Source: Poritiphilus sp965212595 (lineage in GTDB: Bacteria > Bacteroidota > Bacteroidia > Flavobacteriales > Flavobacteriaceae). Taken from it: a DNA stretch of 64,000 bases. The position numbers and the translations under genes were made by a program. The notes below the pieces were generated by a model. The model had not been told where the DNA came from and did no database searches. It saw only the letters and a list, made by a program, of their open reading frames with translations. The DNA is taken from NCBI GenBank assembly GCA_965212595.1, contig CBDBVE010000007.1, positions 434,001-498,000 of the forward strand. Direction: 5' to 3'. Shown here one piece after another: positions 26,642-35,549 of this stretch. The stretch's first letter is position 1. Each line of letters opens with the position of its first letter.

Positions 26642-27787
26642 ATGAAAAAATTAGCTGTCTTATTTATCTTTTTAGGCTTTAGCTTGTGCTCTGCCCAAAC
26701 CGCCCTTTACAACCGTGGCAATATACAGATTCATGATGGTGGCCAAATCGGTTTTCATACCAACTTTATTAATGATGAGGAATTTGAAAACAATTTAGGA
26801 CTGGCGGGTTTCTATGGCCGGGAACTCATCTCGGTCTCCGGGGCCTTTATCCCTACTTTTTTCGATGTTGAGATCGCCAATGATATCGGTGTTCAGCTCA
26901 ATACAACAGTATACTCGCTAAACAATACCAACTTTGTGATCCGAGATTTTATTACTCCTCGTAACCTACCCGATGTGTATTACGGCTTTCAGCCCGAAGC
27001 GTTTTTTGTAGGCGAAGGGGATGTTTCTAAAATAGACGGCTATGCCGCCGTAAGAGACCAGGAAAGTTTTAACTTTCCGGTAGGAGATGCCGCCCAGTTA
27101 AGGCCACTTTTTCTTAATTCAGACGATATCAATGCTTTTGCCCGATGTGCCTATTTCCTTGAAGATCCCAATAATCCTTCTACCTTTCCAGAGTTTAACA
27201 CAGAACTGAGGCCTAGAGATATTGGGGCCATAAGTACTGTAGAATTCTGGCGCCTCGAAGCCAATATGCCTTCAACAGTAACCTTAAACTGGAATGCCCG
27301 AAGCAATTTAGGAGCTATTGCAGAAGAGGTAGGTAATATTACTGTTATGGGATGGAACAAAAGCGCCAACCGTTGGTTGGATATCGGAACCGAAGCCATA
27401 GACGGCGATTTGTCTAATGGCTTTGTAATTTCCTCAACTTTTGTGCCCAATGATTATGAAGTAATTACCTTCGGTAGTTTGGCAGAAGCTGAAGAAATTC
27501 TTACCCTTGATAATTACTTCCTAAGCCCTAATGGTGATGGTATTAATGATGTTCTGGTGATAGAAGAAATGGCGCTTTCTCCTAATAATAGTATCCGGAT
27601 CTTCGACCGCAATGGCCTTAAAGTATTCGAAATGGTCAATTACACCAATGAATTCAATGGCACCGCTAATGTTGATGGCTTGATTATCAACAAAGAAGCC
27701 GGACTCCCAGAAGGGATTTACTTTTATGTGGTTTCATTAGACGATTTAGGGTTCAATTATCAGGGATTTTTATACTTAGATCGATAG
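26642..27787 (+). CDS. Module 1 partner, T9SS type B sorting domain protein
   Basis: A 381-aa protein from ATG 26642, 2 bp after the fibre gene stop. An upstream frame extension overlaps that gene and is rejected. The signal peptide is MKKLAVLFIFLGFSLCSAQ. The body (about 20-290) shares GFHTNFIND, GLAGFY and FPVGDAAQLRP with the partners at 32128 and 35550. The last ~85 residues form the gliding-motility/CHU_C type B sorting domain (YFLSPNGDGINDVLVIE, IFDRNGLKVFE, LPEGIYFYVV, GFLYLDR). This marks it for export by the type IX secretion system. I infer it helps export, anchor or cap the neighbouring fibre. Confidence 0.87.
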   Translation: MKKLAVLFIFLGFSLCSAQTALYNRGNIQIHDGGQIGFHTNFINDEEFENNLGLAGFYGRELISVSGAFIPTFFDVEIANDIGVQLNTTVYSLNNTNFVIRDFITPRNLPDVYYGFQPEAFFVGEGDVSKIDGYAAVRDQESFNFPVGDAAQLRPLFLNSDDINAFARCAYFLEDPNNPSTFPEFNTELRPRDIGAISTVEFWRLEANMPSTVTLNWNARSNLGAIAEEVGNITVMGWNKSANRWLDIGTEAIDGDLSNGFVISSTFVPNDYEVITFGSLAEAEEILTLDNYFLSPNGDGINDVLVIEEMALSPNNSIRIFDRNGLKVFEMVNYTNEFNGTANVDGLIINKEAGLPEGIYFYVVSLDDLGFNYQGFLYLDR

Positions 27788-27953
27788 TTTTTTTACGTCA
27801 TTTTGCTCGATTAACCGTCAGATAACTAGATGACTGGCCGCGGCCACCTATTTTACAACGCTATACCCCTACTTCACAACAATTTTCTCTTTTTGCATAC
27901 GCTATGTCGTAATTTTAGGTTTTTGTAAGAAGTTTCCCAAATCTTATAAACCT

Positions 27954-30900
27954 ATGGACTTAAGAAAATTAGCCTTTATAGCATTGGTATTAACTACCAA
28001 TACCCTGGCCGCCCAATTGAAGATTGGAGAGAACCCAAACAGTATTGATGCTGCTTCCATCATCGAGCTCGAGAGTTCTAATAAAGCCTTTGTACTTACC
28101 AGGCTTACCACAGCTCAAATGAACAGTATTAGCCCGCTTAACGGGGCTTTGGTATATAATACCGATACCCAGTGCATTCACTATTACAATGGTGGATGGT
28201 CTAATTTATGTAACGGATCCGCTCCAGGTGCTTTTACATTTACAGATAACGGGAATGGAACATTTACTATCAATTATTCTGATGGAACCTCTTTTACCTC
28301 TTCAGACCTTACAGGACCGAAAGGTGATAAGGGAGACCAGGGTGATGCGGGGCCTTCCGGACCTGTCGGACCTGCAGGGGCAACAGGACTTAAAGGTGAC
28401 AAGGGTGATCAAGGAGATGTGGGGCCTCAGGGGCCTGGCGGACCTGTAGGGCCAGCTGGGGCAACAGGACTTAAAGGAGATCAAGGGGATGTAGGACCCG
28501 CCGGAGCAAACGGAACAGATGGTACCGATGGTAACGATGGTGCTGATGGCGCACAAGGACCCATAGGACCTGCTGGGGCAGACGGAGCAGATGGCGCTGA
28601 TGGCGCTCAAGGACCCATAGGACCTGTCGGACCTGCTGGGGCAAACGGAACAGATGGTGCTGATGGCGCACAAGGACCCGTAGGACCCGTAGGACCTGTC
28701 GGACCTGCTGGGGCAGACGGAACAGACGGCGCTGATGGCGCTCAAGGACCTGTAGGACCTGCCGGAGCAAATGGAACAGATGGCGCTCAAGGACCCATAG
28801 GACCGGTTGGACCTGTTGGACCCGCCGGAGCAAACGGAATAGATGGCGCACAAGGACCCGTAGGGCCAGTTGGACCTGCCGGGGCAAACGGAACAGACGG
28901 TGCGGACGGTGCACAAGGACCCGTAGGACCTGTTGGACCTGCCGGGGCAAACGGAACAGACGGCGCTGATGGCGCACAAGGACCTGTTGGGCCAGTTGGA
29001 CCTGCTGGGGCAAACGGAACAGACGGTGCGGACGGTGCACAAGGACCCGTAGGACCTGTTGGACCTGCCGGGGCAAACGGAACAGACGGCGCTGATGGCG
29101 CACAAGGACCTGTTGGGCCAGTTGGACCTGCCGGAGCAAACGGAACAGATGGTGCTGATGGTGCACAAGGACCCATAGGGCCAGTTGGACCTGCCGGAGC
29201 AGACGGTACCGATGGCGCTGATGGCGCACAAGGACCCATAGGGCCAGTTGGACCTGCCGGAGCAGACGGTACCGATGGCGCTGATGGCGCACAAGGACCT
29301 GTAGGACCTGTTGGACCTGCCGGGGCAAACGGAACAGATGGTGCCGACGGTGCACAAGGACCTGCCGGGGCAAACGGAACAGATGGTGCTGACGGTGCAC
29401 AAGGACCTGTTGGACCTGTTGGACCTGCCGGAGCTGATGGCGCTCAAGGACCCGTAGGACCTGTCGGACCTGCCGGGGCAGACGGAACAGACGGCGCTGA
29501 TGGCGCACAAGGACCTGTTGGGCCAGTTGGGCCTGTCGGGGCAGACGGAACAGACGGTGCGGACGGTGCGGACGGTGCACAAGGACCTGTTGGGCCAGTT
29601 GGACCTGCCGGGGCAGACGGAACAGACGGCGCTGATGGCGCTCAAGGACCCGTAGGACCTGTTGGGCCTGCCGGGGCAAACGGAACAGACGGCGCTGATG
29701 GCGCACAAGGACCTGTTGGGCCAGTTGGACCTGCCGGAGCAGACGGAACAGACGGCGCTCAAGGACCCGTAGGACCTGTTGGGCCTGCCGGGGCAAACGG
29801 AACAGACGGCGCTGATGGCGCTCAAGGACCTGTTGGGCCAGTTGGACCTGCCGGGGCAAACGGAACAGACGGTGCGGACGGTGCACAAGGACCCGTAGGA
29901 CCTGTTGGACCTGCCGGGGCAAACGGAACAGACGGCGCTGATGGCGCACAAGGACCTGTTGGGCCAGTTGGACCTGCTGGGGCAAACGGAATAGATGGCG
30001 CTGATGGTGCTGACGGTGCACAAGGACCTGCCGGAGCAGACGGAACAGACGGCGCTGATGGCGCTCAAGGACCCGTAGGACCTGTTGGACCTGCCGGAGC
30101 AAACGGAACAGATGGTGCTGATGGTGCACAAGGACCCATAGGGCCAGTTGGACCTGCCGGAGCAGACGGTACCGATGGCGCTGATGGCGCACAAGGACCC
30201 ATAGGGCCAGTTGGACCTGCCGGAGCAGACGGTACCGATGGCGCTGATGGCGCACAAGGACCTGTAGGACCTGTTGGACCTGCCGGGGCAAACGGAACAG
30301 ATGGTGCCGACGGTGCACAAGGACCTGCCGGGGCAAACGGAACAGATGGTGCTGACGGTGCACAAGGACCTGTTGGACCTGTTGGACCTGCCGGAGCTGA
30401 TGGCGCTCAAGGACCCGTAGGACCTGTCGGACCTGCCGGGGCAGACGGAACAGACGGCGCTGATGGCGCACAAGGACCTGTTGGGCCAGTTGGGCCTGTC
30501 GGGGCAGACGGAACAGACGGTGCGGACGGTGCGGACGGTGCACAAGGACCTGTTGGGCCAGTTGGACCTGCCGGGGCAGACGGAACAGACGGCGCTGATG
30601 GCGCTCAAGGACCCGTAGGACCTGTTGGGCCTGCCGGGGCAAACGGAACAGACGGCGCTGATGGCGCACAAGGACCCGTAGGACCTGTTGGACCTGCCGG
30701 AGCAGACGGAACAGACGGTGCTGATGGCGCACAAGGACCTGTAGGACCTGTTGGACCTGCCGGGGCAAACGGAACAGACGGCGCTGATGGCGCACAAGGA
30801 CCCGTAGGACCTGTTGGACCTGCCGGGGCAAACGGAACAGATGGTGCTGATGGTGCACAAGGACCTGTTGGGCCAGTTGGACCTGCCGGAGCAGACGGTA

Positions 30901-32123
30901 CCGACGGCGCTGATGGCGCTCAAGGACCCGTAGGACCTGCCGGAGCAGACGGAGCAGACGGAGCACAAGGACCTGCCGGGGCAAACGGAACAGATGGCGC
31001 TGATGGCGCTCAAGGACCCGTAGGACCTGTCGGACCTGCCGGGGCAGACGGAACAGATGGTGCGGACGGTGCACAAGGACCTGTTGGGCCAGTTGGACCT
31101 GCCGGGGCAGACGGAACAGACGGCGCTGATGGCGCTCAAGGACCCGTAGGACCTGTCGGACCTGCCGGGGCAAACGGAACAGACGGCGCTGATGGTGCAC
31201 AAGGACCTGTTGGGCCAGTTGGACCTGCTGGGGCAAACGGAATAGATGGCGCTGATGGTGCTGACGGTGCACAAGGACCTGCCGGAGCAGACGGAACAGA
31301 TGGTGCTGATGGCGCTCAAGGACCCGTAGGACCTGTTGGGCCTGCCGGAGCAAATGGAACAGATGGCGCTGATGGCGCTCAAGGACCCGTAGGACCTGCT
31401 GGACCTGCCGGGGCAGATGGTATTGATGGTACGGAGGTTACCGGAACTTCAGGTTCTATTTTCTTTGCTGGTGCGGATGGAAAGATTACCGAAAATAACA
31501 GTCAAATTTTCTGGGATAATACGAATGACCGACTGGGAGTCGGAGTTAATTCACCAACAGAAGAATTAGACGTAAATGGTGGAGGAAGATTCAGATCTAT
31601 GAGTACGGCTTCTGAAAATGACGATGTCCTGGCTACCGATGCCAACGGAGTATTACAGCGCTCTAAGATCAACTATGGAGGTCGCTGGACCAATACAAAT
31701 ACTTCAACCGACTTGAATATAAACAATACTGTTGCTCCTATCTTCGGTACGGAAGATTACAAAGACGATGGCACCAATTTATACCAGGTAAGCGGAAATA
31801 CACTTATTGTAAGAGAAGCGGGAAGATACGATATAAGAGCTAACCTTTCGTTAGTATGTCCTAGCATTGCCGGTAATACGGATCTAAGAACCAATGTAAA
31901 TGCAAGGATCGCCGTAAATGGAACCGTCGTAGGAGCCATTGGAGCCACCGCTTATATTAGGCAAAACAACGGGCATGACCACTCAAGTCTGCACCTTAGT
32001 GAGATATTACAATTAAGTGCTAACGATGTCATTACCGTAGTGACATTTAGAGATGCGAATACAGCCCCTGTAAATTTCAGCGGAGCAGGTGAATCTAGTT
32101 TCGTGATCAACAAGCTTAGATAA
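27954..32123 (+). CDS. Module 2 fibre-like surface protein with 347 collagen-like triplets
   Basis: A 1389-aa secreted protein. The signal peptide ends at LAAQ. The common head follows (about residues 21-86, LKIGENPNSI to WSNLC, with two conserved Cys). A short link leads to 347 uninterrupted Gly-X-Y triplets (residues 121-1161), mostly the 21-residue unit GPAGANGTDGADGAQGPVGPV with Ile and Asp variants. A neck (about 1162-1235) has ENNSQIFWDNTNDRLGVGV. The C-terminal ~150 residues look like a C1q/TNF-type jelly-roll tip (VREAGRYDIRANLSL ... LSEILQLSANDVITVVTF). It resembles bacterial collagen-like adhesins such as BclA. No T9SS domain is seen. The partner gene starts 4 bp later. Triple-helix formation is inferred. 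Confidence 0.88.
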   Translation: MDLRKLAFIALVLTTNTLAAQLKIGENPNSIDAASIIELESSNKAFVLTRLTTAQMNSISPLNGALVYNTDTQCIHYYNGGWSNLCNGSAPGAFTFTDNGNGTFTINYSDGTSFTSSDLTGPKGDKGDQGDAGPSGPVGPAGATGLKGDKGDQGDVGPQGPGGPVGPAGATGLKGDQGDVGPAGANGTDGTDGNDGADGAQGPIGPAGADGADGADGAQGPIGPVGPAGANGTDGADGAQGPVGPVGPVGPAGADGTDGADGAQGPVGPAGANGTDGAQGPIGPVGPVGPAGANGIDGAQGPVGPVGPAGANGTDGADGAQGPVGPVGPAGANGTDGADGAQGPVGPVGPAGANGTDGADGAQGPVGPVGPAGANGTDGADGAQGPVGPVGPAGANGTDGADGAQGPIGPVGPAGADGTDGADGAQGPIGPVGPAGADGTDGADGAQGPVGPVGPAGANGTDGADGAQGPAGANGTDGADGAQGPVGPVGPAGADGAQGPVGPVGPAGADGTDGADGAQGPVGPVGPVGADGTDGADGADGAQGPVGPVGPAGADGTDGADGAQGPVGPVGPAGANGTDGADGAQGPVGPVGPAGADGTDGAQGPVGPVGPAGANGTDGADGAQGPVGPVGPAGANGTDGADGAQGPVGPVGPAGANGTDGADGAQGPVGPVGPAGANGIDGADGADGAQGPAGADGTDGADGAQGPVGPVGPAGANGTDGADGAQGPIGPVGPAGADGTDGADGAQGPIGPVGPAGADGTDGADGAQGPVGPVGPAGANGTDGADGAQGPAGANGTDGADGAQGPVGPVGPAGADGAQGPVGPVGPAGADGTDGADGAQGPVGPVGPVGADGTDGADGADGAQGPVGPVGPAGADGTDGADGAQGPVGPVGPAGANGTDGADGAQGPVGPVGPAGADGTDGADGAQGPVGPVGPAGANGTDGADGAQGPVGPVGPAGANGTDGADGAQGPVGPVGPAGADGTDGADGAQGPVGPAGADGADGAQGPAGANGTDGADGAQGPVGPVGPAGADGTDGADGAQGPVGPVGPAGADGTDGADGAQGPVGPVGPAGANGTDGADGAQGPVGPVGPAGANGIDGADGADGAQGPAGADGTDGADGAQGPVGPVGPAGANGTDGADGAQGPVGPAGPAGADGIDGTEVTGTSGSIFFAGADGKITENNSQIFWDNTNDRLGVGVNSPTEELDVNGGGRFRSMSTASENDDVLATDANGVLQRSKINYGGRWTNTNTSTDLNINNTVAPIFGTEDYKDDGTNLYQVSGNTLIVREAGRYDIRANLSLVCPSIAGNTDLRTNVNARIAVNGTVVGAIGATAYIRQNNGHDHSSLHLSEILQLSANDVITVVTFRDANTAPVNFSGAGESSFVINKLR
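29119..29713 (+). repeat. Long identical direct repeat, copy 1
   Basis: Reading base by base, this ~595-bp block is identical to 30082-30676 (offset 963 bp, in frame). Identity ends at 29714, where the first copy has T and the second C. Confidence 0.85.
30082..30676 (+). repeat. Long identical direct repeat, copy 2
   Basis: Second copy of the 29119-29713 block, at +963 bp (321 codons, 107 triplets). The identity is higher than between neighbouring 63-bp units, which points to a recent segmental duplication or gene conversion. Confidence 0.85.
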
Positions 32124-32127
32124 AAGA

Positions 32128-33285
32128 ATGAAAAGACTTCTATACATATTATTACTTATAGGAAGTTTTACACTTTCCGCCCAGGAGGCCATTCATAACT
32201 ATGGTCCGATGCAAATGCACGATGATGTCATGGTGGGCATACATTCAGATTTTATTAACGATGGCGTTTTTGAGGAGAATGAGGGATTGGTAGGGTTTTA
32301 CAACGATTTTGAACAGCTCACCGTTTCTGGCAGCCTCCCCCCTCTTTTTTATGATGCTGAAATTGTCGTTCCACATGGTCTGATCTTAGAAAATAGTATT
32401 GGAGTGCTAAATAACGGAAACTTAATTACCGGAGATATTTTTACTCCTAAATCTCAGGCATCGATTTTCTCCAACTTCTTTGACGATTCTTTTTATACCG
32501 GTGAAAGCGGAGTTTCGAAAGTAAATGGCTACGCAGCATTATCTAACAAAGAATCCTTTACTTTTCCCGTTGGCGACGGAAAGAGGTTGCGTCCTTTAAG
32601 TATAAATTCTATAGCCATAAACGCCATGGCTAAATGTGCTTACTTTTTTGAAGATCCCAACAATTCTAAAACCTTAAGTGGCATTTTCAATACAGATAAG
32701 AAAGCTTCAGAATTTATTTCAGTAAGTGATAAAGAATTCTGGACTTTAGAGGGAAGTGTACCGTCTACCGTAACCATTGGTTGGGATGATTACAGCAATA
32801 TCTCTGCCCTGGGGTACTATCTTAGCGATCTGAAAGTAGTGGGCTGGAGCAAAGCTGAACAGCAATGGGTAAATCTTGGTAATACAGCAACCGAGGGTGG
32901 TTTGCAAAAAGGAAAAGTCACTTCAGATACATTTGTCCCTGACGATTATGAGATTATTACCATTGGAGGTAATGACGACCGTCTGGAAACATTTGAATCT
33001 TTAGAACTCGATAACTACTATATGACCCCTAACGGAGATGGGCGAAACGATGTGCTTACTATAGCGGGAATAGAACGCTCTCCTAACAATAAACTTCAAA
33101 TCTTTGATCGCAACGGAGTAATGGTCTATTCAAAAGACAATTATAGCGGAGAATTCGACGGTCGTTCTAACAGGAATACCGTGGTTCAGAGGAACTCTGG
33201 CCTTGCAGACGGGATCTACTTCTATATCATTACCCTGTACGACCTAAATCAGAAACATCAGGGATACCTGTACATCTCTAACTAA
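32128..33285 (+). CDS. Module 2 partner, T9SS type B sorting domain protein
   Basis: A 385-aa paralogue of the module 1 partner, starting 4 bp after the collagen-like gene. The signal peptide is LLYILLLIGSFTLSAQ. The body has VGIHSDFINDGVFEENEGLV, GFY, VSKVNGYAAL and FPVGDGKRLRP, matching its paralogues block by block. The C-terminal type B sorting domain (about 300-385) has YYMTPNGDGRNDVLTIAG, IFDRNGVMVYS, LADGIYFYII and GYLYISN. Export by the type IX system is expected. A terminator lies 65 bp downstream, so genes 27954 and 32128 form one transcript. Confidence 0.87.
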   Translation: MKRLLYILLLIGSFTLSAQEAIHNYGPMQMHDDVMVGIHSDFINDGVFEENEGLVGFYNDFEQLTVSGSLPPLFYDAEIVVPHGLILENSIGVLNNGNLITGDIFTPKSQASIFSNFFDDSFYTGESGVSKVNGYAALSNKESFTFPVGDGKRLRPLSINSIAINAMAKCAYFFEDPNNSKTLSGIFNTDKKASEFISVSDKEFWTLEGSVPSTVTIGWDDYSNISALGYYLSDLKVVGWSKAEQQWVNLGNTATEGGLQKGKVTSDTFVPDDYEIITIGGNDDRLETFESLELDNYYMTPNGDGRNDVLTIAGIERSPNNKLQIFDRNGVMVYSKDNYSGEFDGRSNRNTVVQRNSGLADGIYFYIITLYDLNQKHQGYLYISN

Positions 33286-33349
33286 GCAACTGAAAATCAT
33301 TATTTTATACTCTTTTCCTAGCATTCTGCTAAAATGGAATACTGATCAT

Positions 33350-33372
33350 GCCCTTAGTAAAGGGCTTTTTTT
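33350..33372 (+). terminator. Intrinsic terminator after module 2
   Basis: GCCCTT (33350-33355) pairs with AAGGGC (33360-33365) around the loop AGTA, followed by seven T. This separates module 2 from module 3. Confidence 0.8.
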
Positions 33373-33496
33373 AGTGCAGTTTTTTTGAGCTCTTACAACA
33401 TTCCTACTTACGATTGCATACTTTTCTTACTTTTTTACAACAAAAATTCTTAAATTGTAAATACATTGCATAGTATTGCCCCCTAACCATTAAAAA

Positions 33497-35539
33497 ATGA
33501 AAAGGATTCCCCCGATCCTACTTCTATTATTTGTGCAAGTATCCTGGTCTCAGGTCAAAATTGGCAATGATATAAGTACGATTCACGCGCACTCAGCCTT
33601 AGAGCTGGAAAGTAACGACAAAGCATTGGTCCTAACTCGACTATCAAACGCTCAAATGTTAGGAATTACCCCGCTAAATGGCGCTCTGGTTTACAATGAA
33701 GACACCAGCTGCGTACACTACTATAACGGAACCCAATGGAACAATCTCTGTGACACCTCAAATTCAGGGGTATCACTGAGTGATAACTTAGATGGTACTT
33801 ACACTTTCATGGACAATCAGGGAGTGACAACTACCTTCTACGGCCAAAAAGAAACGATAACCACCCTAACAGATAACGTTGACGGCACTTACACCTTTAC
33901 GAATGAAGCAGGCTTACAGACCACCATTAGCATAGACAACGATATCCAAGAATTGAGCTCAAACGGCGATCCTGGAAACATAGGCATCCAGGGGGGAAAT
34001 ACCATTATGATAAATGTGGAGGATGCCGACGCCGATGCTCAAAATGAGATCCAAAGCTTGCTATTCGATAATGGTATCTTATCGCTAACACAAGATCCTG
34101 ATGGGAATACAATAGATTTTAGCACATATGATACTGATAATTCAGACGACTTCTTAGGAAGCTTTAATGACCTGACCGATTTACCTGTACACCTGGACAC
34201 CGATAGTAGTGATGATTTTAGTGGCGATTTTGAGGAGCTAACCAATGTCCCGGCCAATCTCGATACTGATAGCACAGACGACTTCTCAGGAAGTTTTAAT
34301 GACCTCACCGATTTACCTGTAAACCTGGATACCGATAGCAGTGACGATTTTAGTGGCGATTTTGCCGACCTTACTAATGTCCCGGCCAATCTTGATACCG
34401 ATAGTACAGATGACTTCTCAGGAAGTTTTAATGACCTCACCGATTTACCTGTAAACCTGGATACCGATAGCAGTGACGATTTTAGTGGCAATTTTGACGA
34501 GCTAACCAATGTCCCGGCCAATCTCGATACCGATAGTACAGACGATTTCTCAGGAAGTTTCAATGACCTCATCGATTTACCTGCTAACCTGGATACCGAT
34601 AGCAGCGACGATTTTAGTGGAGATTTTGCAGACCTAACCAATGTGCCCGTCAATCTCGATACCGATAGTACAGACGACTTCTCAGGAAGTTTCAATGACC
34701 TCACCGATTTACCTCCTAACCTGGATACCGATAGCAGCGACGATTTTAGTGGAGATTTTGCAGACCTAACCAATGTGCCCGCCAATCTCGATACCGATAA
34801 TACAGACGACTTCTCAGGAAGTTTCAATGACCTCACCGATTTACCTGTAAACCTGGATACCGATAGCAGTGATGATTTTAGTGGCGATTTTGACGAGCTA
34901 ACCAATGTACCGGCCAATCTCGATACCGATAGCACAGACGACTTCTCAGGAAGTTTTAATGACCTCACCGATTTACCTGTAAACCTGGATACCGATAGCA
35001 GTGACGATTTTAGTGGTGATTTTGACGAGCTAACCAATGTGCCGGCCAATCTCGATACTGATAGCACAGACGACTTCTCAGGAAGTTTTAATGACCTGAC
35101 CGAGGTACCCACGGATCTTGATACGGATACTTCTAATGAAATTCAAACGCTATCCGTAAGTGGTAACCAGTTAAGCATTTCGGGTACAGGAGGTAATACC
35201 GTGACCATTCCATCAGCTGGAGGCGGAGGGGGTATTTCAAACTACGGAAAAATTAGTGATAACGGAGTTCTACTCAACGGTTCTGGAGGTTATATTGTCA
35301 ACCGAACTGCTACAGGTAATTATACGGTGAACTTTGACACCGCTAAAGCCAATGAAGACTACATAGTACAACTTACAGTAATGCAGATCGGGAACCCGAA
35401 TAGACAAGCCGTGATAGTACTGACTTCTCAAACCATTAATGAATTCTCTGTAGAAATTTCTGATATGAGAAATACTAACGGTAATGGAGGTAATAAAGAT
35501 GAGGTAGATCTCACCTGGTACTTCACATTAATCGATTGA
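33497..35539 (+). CDS. Module 3 fibre-like surface protein with Asp-rich 22-aa repeats
   Basis: A 680-aa secreted protein. After the signal peptide (to SWSQ, about residue 18) comes the common head (VKIGNDISTI to WNNLC, about 19-85). Two DNxDGTYTF repeats follow (about 95-145), then fifteen 22-residue repeats (residues 211-540) alternating LDTDSSDDFSGDF..LTNVPA and LDTDSTDDFSGSF..LTDLPV. The ~140-residue C-terminal end has a Gly-rich hinge (SAGGGGG) and a tail-fibre-like tip (GNYTVNFDTAKANEDYIVQL). The repeats are very acidic and could bind calcium. No T9SS domain is seen. The partner gene begins 10 bp later. Confidence 0.82.
   Translation: MKRIPPILLLLFVQVSWSQVKIGNDISTIHAHSALELESNDKALVLTRLSNAQMLGITPLNGALVYNEDTSCVHYYNGTQWNNLCDTSNSGVSLSDNLDGTYTFMDNQGVTTTFYGQKETITTLTDNVDGTYTFTNEAGLQTTISIDNDIQELSSNGDPGNIGIQGGNTIMINVEDADADAQNEIQSLLFDNGILSLTQDPDGNTIDFSTYDTDNSDDFLGSFNDLTDLPVHLDTDSSDDFSGDFEELTNVPANLDTDSTDDFSGSFNDLTDLPVNLDTDSSDDFSGDFADLTNVPANLDTDSTDDFSGSFNDLTDLPVNLDTDSSDDFSGNFDELTNVPANLDTDSTDDFSGSFNDLIDLPANLDTDSSDDFSGDFADLTNVPVNLDTDSTDDFSGSFNDLTDLPPNLDTDSSDDFSGDFADLTNVPANLDTDNTDDFSGSFNDLTDLPVNLDTDSSDDFSGDFDELTNVPANLDTDSTDDFSGSFNDLTDLPVNLDTDSSDDFSGDFDELTNVPANLDTDSTDDFSGSFNDLTEVPTDLDTDTSNEIQTLSVSGNQLSISGTGGNTVTIPSAGGGGGISNYGKISDNGVLLNGSGGYIVNRTATGNYTVNFDTAKANEDYIVQLTVMQIGNPNRQAVIVLTSQTINEFSVEISDMRNTNGNGGNKDEVDLTWYFTLID
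34127..35116 (+). repeat. Fifteen tandem 66-bp coding repeats in an A/B pattern
   Basis: 990 bp encode fifteen 22-residue units. Odd units carry GSFNDLTDLP, even units G[DN]F..LTNVP, so the higher-order period is 132 bp. The first unit (YDTDNSDDFLG) and the last (LTEVPTD) are the most diverged, as expected for array edges. Confidence 0.93.
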
Positions 35540-35549
35540 TCCAGGCACT

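Larger units (their letters stand above)
28314..31436 (+). repeat. Collagen-like Gly-X-Y coding repeat array
   Basis: 3123 bp encode 347 triplets without an interruption that I could find. The dominant DNA period is 63 bp (seven triplets), with shortened and extended units. Asp, Ala, Thr and Asn fill many X and Y positions, and Pro is limited to GPV, GPA and GPI triplets. Confidence 0.92.

Noticed and set aside
28302..31382. Long antisense open frames (1026 and 960 codons) across the collagen region
   Set aside because: They are by-products of the GC-rich 63-bp repeat, show low-complexity Ser/Cys/Arg or Leu/Arg/Gln strings, and have no signal peptide or domain. The plus-strand frame has signal, head, stalk and tip.
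34039..35112. Antisense open frame of 357 codons across the 22-aa repeats
   Set aside because: It is the shadow of the 66-bp repeat, a monotonous Ser/Lys/Leu string without domains.
34127..35116. Regularly spaced direct repeats that could suggest a CRISPR array
   Set aside because: The units are contiguous 66-bp coding repeats without unique spacers, and no cas gene is present.
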